From Spirochaetaceae bacterium (GTDB taxonomy: Bacteria > Spirochaetota > Spirochaetia > Treponematales > Breznakiellaceae), in contig JAITGJ010000173.1 of NCBI GenBank assembly GCA_031280705.1, positions 1-24,260 on the forward strand: 24,260 nucleotides of DNA, given 5' to 3'. Of the stretch, positions 1-7,541 are shown piece by piece (the stretch's first letter is position 1; the number at the start of each line of letters is the position of its first letter). Below the pieces are notes generated by a model. The model had not been told where the DNA came from. It ran no database searches and worked only from the letters and a program-made list of their open reading frames with translations. The position numbers and the translations under genes were made by a program.

Positions 1-466
1 ATCCGCTGATGCCCTTGTGGGTTTCAATTTCCGCCATTTTAGTAATGGTGATGGCCGCTCCCGCGTAGAAAAAGGAACCGCCCAGCGTTACTACCATGGG
101 CTGTACTTTGGTGTATGCCACAAGAAATCCGCTCAACAGCCCGCAGAGGGAAGCGGCAAGGAGCGCGCAGAAACAGGCGAGCCAAATATTGAGATGGAAA
201 TACTCAAACAGTATTCCGATGATAATCGACGTAAGCCCCACGATGGAACCGGCCTGAATGTCCATGCCCCCCGTTACAAGCACAAACGTAACAAAAAGGC
301 TGATAACGCAGATGGGCATAAAATCATTAATGCTGCCGAACAGGATGCGGGGGCGCAGGAAGCGGGGATTGAGCGCGCCAAAAACGACAATCTCCAGGAG
401 TAGCAATACTACCAAAAACGTTTCCCAGCGGAACAGTTTTTTGGCGAATTCTTTCCGGTCCGTCAT
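1..466 (-). CDS. lsrD: LsrD-like sugar/AI-2 ABC transporter permease (C-terminus outside window)
   Basis: Inner-membrane permease of a ribose/AI-2-type ABC importer; only the first 155 codons are in the window. The translation starts MTDRKEFAKKLF and shows alternating hydrophobic segments (VVLLLLEIVVFGALNPRFL, then CVISLFVTFVLVTGGMDI) followed by GSIVGLTSIIIGI and VQPMVVTLGGSFFYAG, the layout of BPD_transp_2 (RbsC/LsrC/LsrD) permeases. The ATG at 466-464 overlaps the lsrC stop as ATGA, and a GGAAGGA ribosome-binding site lies about 9 nt upstream. It is the third gene of a leftward operon in the order A-C-D, the same order as the enterobacterial lsr operon as I recall it. The permease family is secure. 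The LsrD name rests on gene order and on the neighbouring lsrR and lsrK. Confidence 0.82.
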   Translation of the reverse strand, partial: MTDRKEFAKKLFRWETFLVVLLLLEIVVFGALNPRFLRPRILFGSINDFMPICVISLFVTFVLVTGGMDIQAGSIVGLTSIIIGILFEYFHLNIWLACFCALLAASLCGLLSGFLVAYTKVQPMVVTLGGSFFYAGAAITITKMAEIETHKGISG

Positions 467-1476
467 GCCGCCCGTCCTTCCGCGTCCGCTATTTTCGCGT
501 CAAGGCGCTTCCGCCGCGCCTGCTCCGCCATGCGGCCCTGAAGCAGGGCGTCCGCCACAATGATAAATATCAGCATGGTGCCCGTAATGGTATTGTCATC
601 GGCGGAAGAATTGAGAAACACCAGAATCCGCCCGATGGACGCCATGATAATGGCCCCCATGGACGCGCCGGCAAGGGAACCGGTGCCGCCCGAAAGGCTT
701 ACCCCGCCAAGGACGCAGGCGGCGATGGCTTTCATCTCGTAGCCGTTTCCCGCCATCGGCGTAACAAAACCGATTCTGCTGACAAAAAGCAGCGCGGCGG
801 CGGCGGCAAAAAGGCCGCTCAGCGTAAAGGCGAGAATCCGGGTCAGCCGCGCGGGAATGCCCAAAAAGACGGCGCAGGAAATATTATCTCCCACTGCGGC
901 AAAACAGCGGCCCGGCCCGGTTTTTTTCATGATCGCCGTTCCGGCTGCCACCACGATAATCGCGCCCCAGTAAAAAAGGGAAATACCCAAAAAGTTTTCC
1001 TGCGCGAGCGCCTTGTAGGCGTGGGGAACATTTTCCACCCACTTGCCGTTGGTGTACACATAGATAAGCCCGCGAATAACGCCCATAGTTCCAAGCGTCA
1101 TGATGATGGACGGGATGCGCAAAAAAACAAGTCCGAGGCCGTTCACCGTTCCGCACACCAGGCCGATGGCAAGCGCCGCGGCAATGGCCAGCGGCCACGG
1201 AGCGCCGTCACGGATCAGGGACGCGGACACCGCGGCGGCAAGTCCCATCACCGCTCCTGATGAAACGTCAATTTCGCCCGCAATAATGACAAAGGCGCTC
1301 CCGGCGGCGAGCAGCGTAAAGACGACGCTCGCGTTCACCGTAAGGAGCAGATTTTCCGGCGCGAGAAAGCCGGGATTCACCATGCCGACCAGGAGAAAAA
1401 GCAGCGCCACAAAGGAAAAGGAAACCAGTTCCCGCACCTTAAGAAGCGCCGCGGCACGGTTTCTGAAATTCATCAT
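463..1476 (-). CDS. lsrC: LsrC-like sugar/AI-2 ABC transporter permease
   Basis: A 337-residue inner-membrane permease of the BPD_transp_2 (RbsC/LsrC) family, close to the usual length of about 340. It has about eight to ten hydrophobic segments, the early motif AGEIDVSSGAVMGLAAA (the family's G-x-D-L-S-x-G signature), RIPSIIMTLGTMGVIRG, and the late loop IAACVLGGVSLSGGTGS that contacts the ATPase. The start ATG overlaps the lsrA stop (ATGA at 1476-1473), and a GGGGGAGG ribosome-binding site lies in the lsrA 3' end. A second in-frame ATG follows directly at 1473 and could be the true start. It should form the channel with LsrD, driven by LsrA. In isolation it could equally be called a ribose-type permease; the lsrR-lsrK context favours AI-2. 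Confidence 0.88.
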   Translation of the reverse strand: MMNFRNRAAALLKVRELVSFSFVALLFLLVGMVNPGFLAPENLLLTVNASVVFTLLAAGSAFVIIAGEIDVSSGAVMGLAAAVSASLIRDGAPWPLAIAAALAIGLVCGTVNGLGLVFLRIPSIIMTLGTMGVIRGLIYVYTNGKWVENVPHAYKALAQENFLGISLFYWGAIIVVAAGTAIMKKTGPGRCFAAVGDNISCAVFLGIPARLTRILAFTLSGLFAAAAALLFVSRIGFVTPMAGNGYEMKAIAACVLGGVSLSGGTGSLAGASMGAIIMASIGRILVFLNSSADDNTITGTMLIFIIVADALLQGRMAEQARRKRLDAKIADAEGRAA

Positions 1477-2996
1477 ACCGCCTCCCCCGCCACGCCGAAC
1501 GACGCGCTCATCAAATTGTCCTGGGTAATTTCCGCGCCCCGGAATTCCCGGCTGATCCGCCCCTGAAACATGGCGAGCGCCCGGTCCGACAGTTCCACAA
1601 TTTCTTCCATATCAGACGAGATGAGCAGCACCGCCACATTCTTCGCCTTGAGTTCGCTGATGATCGCATAAATATCCCCGCGCGCGCCCGCGTCGATGCC
1701 CCGTGTCGGTTCATCCATGATGACCAGGCGCGGCTCCGTAGAAAGGGAGCGGCCTATCACCACCTTTTGCTGATTGCCGCCGGAGAGGCTGCCGATCTCG
1801 TCTTTTTGCCCCGCTGCCTTGATGCGAAAATCACCGATATATTTCGACGCCAGGCCCGATTCGACGCGAAAATTGAGAAAAAGGCCGGAAGTAAAATTGA
1901 GAAACGCCGAAGACAGGTTGCCCGCGATGCTGGCGGTTCTGAATATGCCGTTTTGAAAACGATCTTCGGGAACATAGTTGATGCCTTTTTTGATGATGGC
2001 CCGCGTGTTCATGCCCGTAATGTCCCGGCCGTCAAGAAACGCCTTCCCGGACTTGACCGTATCCCTGCCGAATATCGTCATGGCAAGTTCCGTACGGCCC
2101 GCGCCGACAACGCCGCACAGCCCCAGCACTTCGCCCGGATATATTTTGAAGCTGATATCCGCGAATCCGTACCCCGAATAGTTTTGCAGTTCAAACACAG
2201 GGTTCATTGAACCGTAGTCCAGTTCCCGGCGGCCCTCCCCCGCGCCGTTTTCCCGGGCCGTAAAGTCTTCCGGGAGGAGGCCGCGGACGAGCATCTCCCG
2301 GGTAAATTCCTCCGCCCTGCCGTGGAGCGTAATAACGCCGTCCCGCATAATGGCGGCGTGGGTGGCGATCTGAAACACTTCGTTAAGCCGGTGCGTAATA
2401 TAAATAATGCTGATCCGTTTTTGCTTGAGGCTTTCAATAATCCCGAACAGGGAAGTAACTTCGTCAAACGTGAGGGCGCTTGTCGGCTCGTCCAGGATCA
2501 GCACCCGGGCCTCCCGCAAAAGCCCGCGCAGTATTTCTACCAATTGCTGCTCCGCGATGGAAAGGGTGCGGGCGCTCCGGGCAAGGTCCATGTTCCAGCC
2601 AAGCTGGGCAAGAAGGGCCGACAGTTTTTCCCGCAGAACCGCCTTCTTTCCCCGGAAACCCATAAGCACATTCTGCTCTACCGTCATGTTGGGGAACAGC
2701 ATCGGCTCCTGCGGCACCAGATACACGCCCCGGCCCAGGGACATTTTGGGACTGGAAAATTCCAGCGGTTCCCCGGCGATAAAAATTTCCCCCGCGTCGG
2801 GCCGGTATATTCCCATCACCGATTTTACCAGGGTGCTCTTTCCCGCGCCGTTCCCGCCGACCAGGGCCAGCACTTCCGCGGGGTACACATCAAGGTTGAT
2901 CCCCCGCAGTACCGCGTTTGTCCCGAACGATTTATGAATGTCCCGAACGCTGAAAAGCGGAAATTCGCCCGCTTCGTTGGCAAGAAGCTCTGTCAT
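1473..2996 (-). CDS. lsrA: LsrA-like fused ABC ATPase of sugar/AI-2 importer
   Basis: A 507-residue cytoplasmic ATPase with two fused ABC domains, matching the usual length of about 510. Domain 1 (about residues 15-230) has Walker A GGNGAGKST, the LsrA-like stretch GVYLVPQEPMLFPNMTVEQN, and Walker B ILILDEPTSAL. Domain 2 (about 260-500) has the degenerate P-loop GVVGAGRTEL, signature LSGGNQQK, and Walker B LVIMDEPTRGID. A degenerate second site is normal for RbsA/LsrA proteins. An upstream in-frame start at 3071 exists, but the ATG at 2996 is preferred because AGGGG lies 8 nt upstream and the family's N-terminus fits there. The gene heads the leftward A-C-D operon. A remnant permease frame ends at its start codon as ATGA. 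Confidence 0.9.
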   Translation of the reverse strand: MTELLANEAGEFPLFSVRDIHKSFGTNAVLRGINLDVYPAEVLALVGGNGAGKSTLVKSVMGIYRPDAGEIFIAGEPLEFSSPKMSLGRGVYLVPQEPMLFPNMTVEQNVLMGFRGKKAVLREKLSALLAQLGWNMDLARSARTLSIAEQQLVEILRGLLREARVLILDEPTSALTFDEVTSLFGIIESLKQKRISIIYITHRLNEVFQIATHAAIMRDGVITLHGRAEEFTREMLVRGLLPEDFTARENGAGEGRRELDYGSMNPVFELQNYSGYGFADISFKIYPGEVLGLCGVVGAGRTELAMTIFGRDTVKSGKAFLDGRDITGMNTRAIIKKGINYVPEDRFQNGIFRTASIAGNLSSAFLNFTSGLFLNFRVESGLASKYIGDFRIKAAGQKDEIGSLSGGNQQKVVIGRSLSTEPRLVIMDEPTRGIDAGARGDIYAIISELKAKNVAVLLISSDMEEIVELSDRALAMFQGRISREFRGAEITQDNLMSASFGVAGEAV

Positions 2997-3241
2997 GCCG
3001 GTATCCCCTCCCCGTTTTCCCCGCCGCGTCCGGGGACGCCGGTCAGGGCGGCGGTGGAATTCATCACCCACACATCCTCAATCGCCGGCTGGGAATTACC
3101 AAGCCGGGCGATCATCAAAAGTCCCGCGATGGCGCAGAGAAGCCCCATCATGGCGTACCCGGCGGTACGCACAAAGTCCACGTTGATGCCCACTATTTTC
3201 GCGGCCTCCTTGTTGTTGCCGATGGCGTAGCTGTATCTGCC
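2993..3241 (-). pseudogene. Fragment of a ribose-type ABC permease, truncated at both ends
   Basis: Reading leftward, an open frame of 82 codons encodes GRYSYAIGNNKEAAKIVGIN and then GLLCAIAGLLMIARLGNSQP, typical of the C-terminal third of RbsC/XylH/YtfT-type permeases. The similarity begins abruptly at GRY, with no start codon or upstream permease sequence. It ends by running into the lsrA start, where TGA is supplied by the ATGA overlap. The last recognisable stretch, NSTAALTGVPGRGGENGEG, looks like a degraded form of the family's GG-x4-GG-x-G loop. It is not a continuation of lsrC or lsrD, which are intact. The likely explanation is a deletion or rearrangement joining another sugar ABC operon to lsrA. 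The frame may still be translated and coupled to lsrA. Confidence 0.7.
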
Positions 3242-3320
3242 AGGCGGCTCCCGCGCCGATACCCCCGGACGGCTTCGCCGGGGTCCGCGATAATCCTGAG
3301 CCGCTCACCCCGGGGAAGCG

Positions 3321-3365
3321 TTCAGCCGAACAAATGTTTTGTTTCCAAACATTTGTTCGGCTGAA
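3321..3365. promoter_or_regulatory. Perfect 19-bp inverted repeat in the lsrA leader (candidate LsrR operator or leader hairpin)
   Basis: The left arm TTCAGCCGAACAAATGTTT (3321-3339) is exactly complementary to 3347-3365 across a 7-nt centre. It lies about 10-55 nt downstream of the predicted lsrA transcription start, so it could be an operator or an RNA hairpin. The nonamer TTGTTCGGC in the right arm resembles TTGTTCAGC at 4960-4968 in the lsrR leader, which is the reason to suspect LsrR binding. That assignment is inference. A smaller hairpin (3263-3268 with 3278-3283, CCCCGG/CCGGGG) lies between it and the permease fragment. Confidence 0.6.
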
Positions 3366-3381
3366 TTCAAAATCCAGTTTC

Positions 3382-3410
3382 ATTATAAAATCCAATTCAC
3401 GATAGCGCAA
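3382..3410 (-). promoter_or_regulatory. Predicted sigma70-type promoter for the lsrA operon
   Basis: On the minus strand a perfect -10 TATAAT (3387-3382) lies 17 bp from a partial -35 TTGCGC (3410-3405). Transcription would start near 3375, then cross the 19-bp inverted repeat and the permease fragment before reaching lsrA. Confidence 0.55.
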
Positions 3411-3563
3411 GGAGTTTTTTGGGGAAAGCGCCTTTTTCTCACCGTTTCTTTGCGTCTTGGTAAAAAAAACCGGGAAGGGCGCCGCCGCCCGCGCAGAACG
3501 GACGCGAAGGCCGGGCGGTTTTGTCCCGGACAGCCGGAAAGATCCGGTCCGTTTGTTTTTTTC

Positions 3564-3594
3564 TTGACAGGGGAACGGATCATGGAAATATACT
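3564..3594 (+). promoter_or_regulatory. Predicted promoter for the two-cupin gene
   Basis: A perfect -35 TTGACA (3564-3569) is followed after 19 bp by TATACT (3589-3594). The spacer is longer than ideal. Just before it, a small stem (CCGG 3534-3537 with 3544-3547) followed by a T-rich run to 3562 could act as a weak rightward terminator. The 3366-3563 stretch holds no gene that I can support. Confidence 0.5.
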
Positions 3595-3664
3595 GAATAC
3601 AGAGTCCGCCGCCCGCCCGGACGGGTTCAGAGCGGATTTCCCATACCACAAGAGGAGGCGCATT

Positions 3665-4876
3665 ATGGCCGACAGGGCGCTTGTCGAAAAAACCCTGGAA
3701 AAAGGCGAAGGTATTTTCCGTCTTAATCCGAATTTTATTCCCCGGCCATTCGGGAAGGCGGGCCGCCGGCTCCGGCTCCACCCGGATGATTATTACGCGT
3801 ACGGACTTGAACGGGGTTCCATTAAGGAACGCTGGATGACATCCACAAATGTGGCGCAGAACGGGCCGCTTGCGGGGCCGGAAGAGGGACTGAGTTTTGT
3901 GGCGGTGGATTACGGGAGCGATGAAAAATTTGCCTTGCGGGACGCGATCCAGATACTGGGGGCCGCGCTTGTCGGCGAGGAACTCTGGAGCACCTACAAG
4001 GGCTGGCCGGTATTCTCTAAATTCTACGATTTAACCACGCCGCTTTTTCACCATCTTCACCTTGATATGGAAGCGGCCGCGCGGGTGGGCAAGCTCGGCA
4101 AACCCGAATGTTACTATTTTCCCGTACAATTCGCGAGCCACACGGGAGAAATGAACGCGACCTATTTCGGTTATGACCCGGACACCACGCCGGAGCAGGT
4201 AAAACAGCGGCTCAGGGATTACAACAAGGGCGATAACCGGATCACGGAGCTTTCGCGGGCGTACCGGATCGAACTCGGCACCGGGTGGTATTCTCCCGCC
4301 GGGGTGATTCACGCCCCCGGTTCGGTCATGACGTTTGAGCTTAACTGGAACGGGGATGTCAATTCGGTCCACGAAAATGTCGTTTCCGGCGAAATTTTCG
4401 ACCGGAGTTTCCTGACCGGGGAAGTTCCCGACGGCAAAAAAGACGATATCGACTATATTTTCAGCCTGCTCGACTGGGAGAAGAACATCGATCCCCATTA
4501 CAAAAAACACTATTCCCGCCGCCCAATCACGATTGCTTCCGGCGATAGTCATGAGGAAAAGTGGATTTCCTACGCCAATGACGGGTATTTCAGCGCGAAG
4601 GAGCTTACGGTGTTTCCCGGAAAGCGCGTTACGCTTACCGAGCCGGCGGCGCACGGCGTGATACTGACGGAGGGGCACGGCAGGCTTGGGCCGCATATCT
4701 GCGAGTCCCCTACCCTGCTCCGCTTTGGCCGGCAGAGCGCCGATGAATTTTATGTGTCCGAAAACGCCGCGAAAAGGGGCATTACGATCATCAACGAAAG
4801 CCCGGTGGAACCGCTGGTGCTGCTTAAAAGTTTCGGACCAAACCACCCGGACGCGCCAAAAACGGTCCCCCAGTAA
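3665..4876 (+). CDS. Two-cupin (mannose-6-phosphate isomerase-like) protein
   Basis: A 403-residue cytoplasmic protein with two cupin-like halves. Recognisable stretches are FHHLHLDMEAAARVGKLGKP, YYFPVQF and TGWYSPAGVIHAPGSVMTFE, with histidines placed as in metal-binding cupins of the class I mannose-6-phosphate isomerase and sugar-isomerase groups. The C-terminal half (GKRVTLTEPAAHGVILTEGHG) resembles a second cupin barrel. The ATG at 3665 is chosen because AGAGGAGG lies about 8 nt upstream; the longer frame from 3521 runs through the promoter. The gene lies between the leftward lsrA operon and lsrRK and has its own predicted promoter and a strong hairpin after its stop. A role as sugar or sugar-phosphate isomerase acting on the imported substrate is inferred from location. 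I cannot name the substrate. Confidence 0.75.
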   Translation: MADRALVEKTLEKGEGIFRLNPNFIPRPFGKAGRRLRLHPDDYYAYGLERGSIKERWMTSTNVAQNGPLAGPEEGLSFVAVDYGSDEKFALRDAIQILGAALVGEELWSTYKGWPVFSKFYDLTTPLFHHLHLDMEAAARVGKLGKPECYYFPVQFASHTGEMNATYFGYDPDTTPEQVKQRLRDYNKGDNRITELSRAYRIELGTGWYSPAGVIHAPGSVMTFELNWNGDVNSVHENVVSGEIFDRSFLTGEVPDGKKDDIDYIFSLLDWEKNIDPHYKKHYSRRPITIASGDSHEEKWISYANDGYFSAKELTVFPGKRVTLTEPAAHGVILTEGHGRLGPHICESPTLLRFGRQSADEFYVSENAAKRGITIINESPVEPLVLLKSFGPNHPDAPKTVPQ

Positions 4877-4878
4877 TC

Positions 4879-4920
4879 TCGCCGGAAGAACGCCGCCTAA
4901 AGGCGGCGTTCTTCCGGCGA
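4879..4920 (+). terminator. 19-bp perfect stem-loop after the two-cupin gene
   Basis: The left arm TCGCCGGAAGAACGCCGCC (4879-4897) pairs perfectly with 4902-4920 around a TAAA loop, three bases after the stop codon. There is no T-run, so classical intrinsic termination is uncertain. The hairpin could instead protect the mRNA 3' end. Confidence 0.6.
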
Positions 4921-4926
4921 TGCCTA

Positions 4927-4955
4927 TTGGCAAACGCAAAAACCTCCCGTATACT
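4927..4955 (+). promoter_or_regulatory. Predicted promoter for lsrR-lsrK
   Basis: TTGGCA (4927-4932), a 17-bp spacer and TATACT (4950-4955) form a good sigma70-type promoter with a start near 4962. The leader then contains TTGTTCAGC (4960-4968) and TTTGTTCGG (4978-4986). Both resemble the inverted repeat at the lsrA promoter and are candidate sites for LsrR autoregulation. Confidence 0.6.
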
Positions 4956-5002
4956 ATAATTGTTCAGCCCGGTAATTTTTGTTCGGGACGGACCGGAGCG
5001 GC

Positions 5003-5923
5003 ATGAACCTGGAAGAAGAGCTTATCACGCGGGTCGTGTGGTACTACTACATGGAAAACCGTACCCAGCAGGACATCGCGGGGCTCCTGGGCATTTCGCG
5101 GATGCGGGTTATGCGGCTCCTTGAAAAGGGGCAGGAAACCGGCGTAATCCAGTTCCGGGTACGCCCGGACAACGCCGAAAAACTCCAGGTTGAAAAAAAG
5201 CTTATGGAGCGCTACGGGCTTAAGGATGCGCTCGTGGTGCCCACGCCGGCGCCGGCGGGAATTGGGGAGACAAACGACGCCATCGCGGCGGCCGCGGCGA
5301 TGTACCTGGCCATGCGCATCACGGGAAACGCCTTTATCAATATCGGGTACGGCGACACGACGGGCAAGACGCTCAACAACCTGGCCAGGATGGCGGAAAC
5401 GCCGGTTTCGTTTATTTCCCTGACCGGGGGGGTGAGCATCTACCTTCCCAATACACGGTCGAGTGTTTTTAACGCGCGGCTTTTTTTGATCCCCGCGCCG
5501 CTTGTGGTATCGTCCCGCGAAATGGTGGACGCCATACGGGAAGAGCGCCCGGTACGGGAGATATTCGGGATGAGTTCGCTCGCGTCGTTTACCCTGGTGG
5601 GCATCGGCGGCATGAATCCCGGCGCGACGATTCTCCAGAGCGGATTTTTGTCGCAAAACGACTTTCTTTCGCTCCAGATGCAGGGAGCGGTGGGGGACGT
5701 TCTCTGCCACTTTATCAACCGCGCGGGAAACGTGATTCCCAATGCCCTGGAGGAGCGGGTCGTTTCCACGCCCCTTCCGGCGCTCAGGGATTTTCCCCAG
5801 GTGATCGGCGTCGCGGCCGGGGTAGAAAAACGCGAAGCAATACGCGGGGCGCTCGCGCCGGGGTATATCAGTATCCTCATTACCAACGAGGATACGGCCC
5901 GGTGGCTGCTGGAGCAGGCGTGA
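5003..5923 (+). CDS. lsrR: SorC/DeoR-type transcriptional regulator, LsrR-like
   Basis: A 306-residue regulator. The N-terminus carries a helix-turn-helix (residues about 18-47, RTQQDIAGLLGISRMRVMRL). The remainder is the sugar-phosphate-binding domain of the SorC family, with AFINIGYGDTTGKTLNNLAR, LTGGVSIYLPNTRSS, VGIGGMNP, QGAVGDVLCHF and VIGVAAGVEKREAIRGAL. These match my recollection of E. coli LsrR (IGFGEATMNTL, LSGGVGSYM, GAVGDILGYF). The ATG at 5003 has GGAG just upstream; the alternative TTG at 4979 lies in the leader. The gene is followed after 32 bp by lsrK, the arrangement of the enterobacterial lsrRK operon. By analogy it should repress the transporter operon until phosphorylated AI-2, made by LsrK, binds it. 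Confidence 0.88.
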   Translation: MNLEEELITRVVWYYYMENRTQQDIAGLLGISRMRVMRLLEKGQETGVIQFRVRPDNAEKLQVEKKLMERYGLKDALVVPTPAPAGIGETNDAIAAAAAMYLAMRITGNAFINIGYGDTTGKTLNNLARMAETPVSFISLTGGVSIYLPNTRSSVFNARLFLIPAPLVVSSREMVDAIREERPVREIFGMSSLASFTLVGIGGMNPGATILQSGFLSQNDFLSLQMQGAVGDVLCHFINRAGNVIPNALEERVVSTPLPALRDFPQVIGVAAGVEKREAIRGALAPGYISILITNEDTARWLLEQA

Positions 5924-5955
5924 AGGCGGGAAAGCCGCGCAAGGAGGGATTGGTT

Positions 5956-7515
5956 ATGTCCACTGATTATGTGATGGCCGTTGACGCGGGCACGGGCAGC
6001 GTCCGGGCGGTAATTTTCGACACGGCGGGGCGGCAGACCGGCGTCAGCCAGCGGGAATGGACCCACCGGGAAGACCCCCGCTGGCCGGGAAGCATGGACT
6101 TTGACTGGGAGGCGAACTGGCGCCTGGCCTGCGTCTGTATCCGGGAAGTCCTTGAAAAAACAGGCGTTCGCCCGGTGGAAATCGCGGCGGTGTCCACCAC
6201 CTGTATGCGGGAGGGCATCGTCCTCTACGACCGGGAGGGCCGGGAAATCTGGGCCTGCGCCAATGTGGATGCCCGGAGCGGAGACGAGGTGGGCGAACTC
6301 AAACGGATAGACCCCGGCCTTGAGCGGGAAATTTACCGGGAATCGGGGCAGACCTTCGCGCTGGGAGCGCTCCCGCGTCTCCTCTGGGTAAAAAACAAAC
6401 TTCCGGATCTCTACGGAAAAATCGCCCGCGTGGGAATGTTCAACGACTGGCTTATCTACCGGCTTTCGGGTGTGCTGGCCGTGGAACCGAGCAACGGCTC
6501 CACCACGGGACTTTTCAACCTGCGGACAAGAACGTGGGATGTTTCCATCGCCGGACGGTGCGGCCTCAAAAATGATATTTTCCCGGACGTAATCGAGTGC
6601 GGTACGCCCGCCGGAACCGTTTCGGCATGGGGCGCGGCGGAATCGGGGCTCGCGCAGGGCACCCTCCTGGTGGCGGGCGCGGGGGACTGCCAGGCGGCAA
6701 CCATCGGCGTGGGGCTTACGGACGCGAACCAGGCGGCCATTTTTGGGGGAAGTTTCTGGCAGTATGAATACAACACCGGCGAGGGGGAGGCGTCCCCCCG
6801 CTGTGATGTGCGGGTCAACTGCCACGCGGTAACGGATCTCTGGCAGTACGAGGCCCTCGCGTTCAAACCGGGACTTGTGATGCGCTGGTTCCGGGACGCT
6901 TTTTGCCAGGACGAAACGCGCCGCGCGGGGAAGCGGGACCCCTACGCCCTTCTTGATGAAGAAGCGGCAAAAATACCCGCCGGGAGTTACGGCATGGCCG
7001 CGGCCTTTTCCGATGTGATGAATTATATCTCCTGGCGTCACGCCGCCCCCACCTTTACCAATTTTGATTTGGACGCGGAAAAGTTCAACAAGTACACCTT
7101 TTACCGCGCAATCATGGAAAATACCGCGCTGGTAACGGCGGAGCATCTTCGCCTGGTGGAAGCGGCCACGGGAAAGAAACCGGAACGGGTGATTTTCGCC
7201 GGGGGAGCGTCAAAAAGCCCTCTCTGGTCCCAGATTGTGGCCGATACGCTGGAAATTCCCGTCGCGGTTCCGGAGGTAAAGGAAGCCACGTCTCTCGGCG
7301 CGGCGCTGCTCGCCTTTAAGGGCGCGGGGATGTATCCCGGCATCCGGGATGCCGCCCGCCGCCTGGTACGCATCGAGGCGGAGTACCTTCCCAACGACAA
7401 AAACCGGGACGTATACCGCGCCGCCCGCGGCATGTGGCGGGAAGTCTATCGCGCCCAGCTCGCGTTAAGCGACGCGGGAGTTACCCGCTATATGTGGGCC
7501 GCGCCGGGACTCTAA
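5956..7515 (+). CDS. lsrK: Autoinducer-2 kinase LsrK (FGGY sugar kinase family)
   Basis: A 519-residue cytoplasmic kinase of the FGGY family. The phosphate-binding motif DAGTGSVRAVIFD lies near the N-terminus and the C-terminal FGGY lobe has FAGGASKSPLWSQIVADTLE. Several stretches match my recollection of E. coli LsrK rather than xylulose or glycerol kinases: CMREGIVLY, IWACANVDAR, VEPSNGSTTGL, LVMRWFRDAFC, WRHAAPTF and the terminal APGL. LsrK phosphorylates linear AI-2 (DPD) on import, trapping it and making the LsrR ligand. The ATG at 5956 follows AAGGAGGG by 8 nt; the frame opens at 5902 inside lsrR but lacks a better start. Recognition is by memory of motifs. A related polyol or ketose kinase is the main alternative. 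Confidence 0.88.
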   Translation: MSTDYVMAVDAGTGSVRAVIFDTAGRQTGVSQREWTHREDPRWPGSMDFDWEANWRLACVCIREVLEKTGVRPVEIAAVSTTCMREGIVLYDREGREIWACANVDARSGDEVGELKRIDPGLEREIYRESGQTFALGALPRLLWVKNKLPDLYGKIARVGMFNDWLIYRLSGVLAVEPSNGSTTGLFNLRTRTWDVSIAGRCGLKNDIFPDVIECGTPAGTVSAWGAAESGLAQGTLLVAGAGDCQAATIGVGLTDANQAAIFGGSFWQYEYNTGEGEASPRCDVRVNCHAVTDLWQYEALAFKPGLVMRWFRDAFCQDETRRAGKRDPYALLDEEAAKIPAGSYGMAAAFSDVMNYISWRHAAPTFTNFDLDAEKFNKYTFYRAIMENTALVTAEHLRLVEAATGKKPERVIFAGGASKSPLWSQIVADTLEIPVAVPEVKEATSLGAALLAFKGAGMYPGIRDAARRLVRIEAEYLPNDKNRDVYRAARGMWREVYRAQLALSDAGVTRYMWAAPGL

Positions 7516-7541
7516 AACACCAAACACCAAGGGAGAAAACC

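Noticed and set aside
2322..3230. Plus-strand frame of 302 codons opposite lsrA
   Set aside because: Antisense to the ATPase domain motifs, and the translation shows no domain or hydrophobic pattern.
4031..4939. Long minus-strand frame (302 codons) opposite the two-cupin gene
   Set aside because: It lies entirely antisense to a recognisable gene and crosses its terminator hairpin. The translation has no family features, as is common for shadow frames in GC-rich DNA.
5440..7146. Minus-strand frame of 568 codons opposite lsrR and lsrK
   Set aside because: Its length follows from codon bias of the sense genes. The sense strand encodes clear SorC and FGGY proteins.
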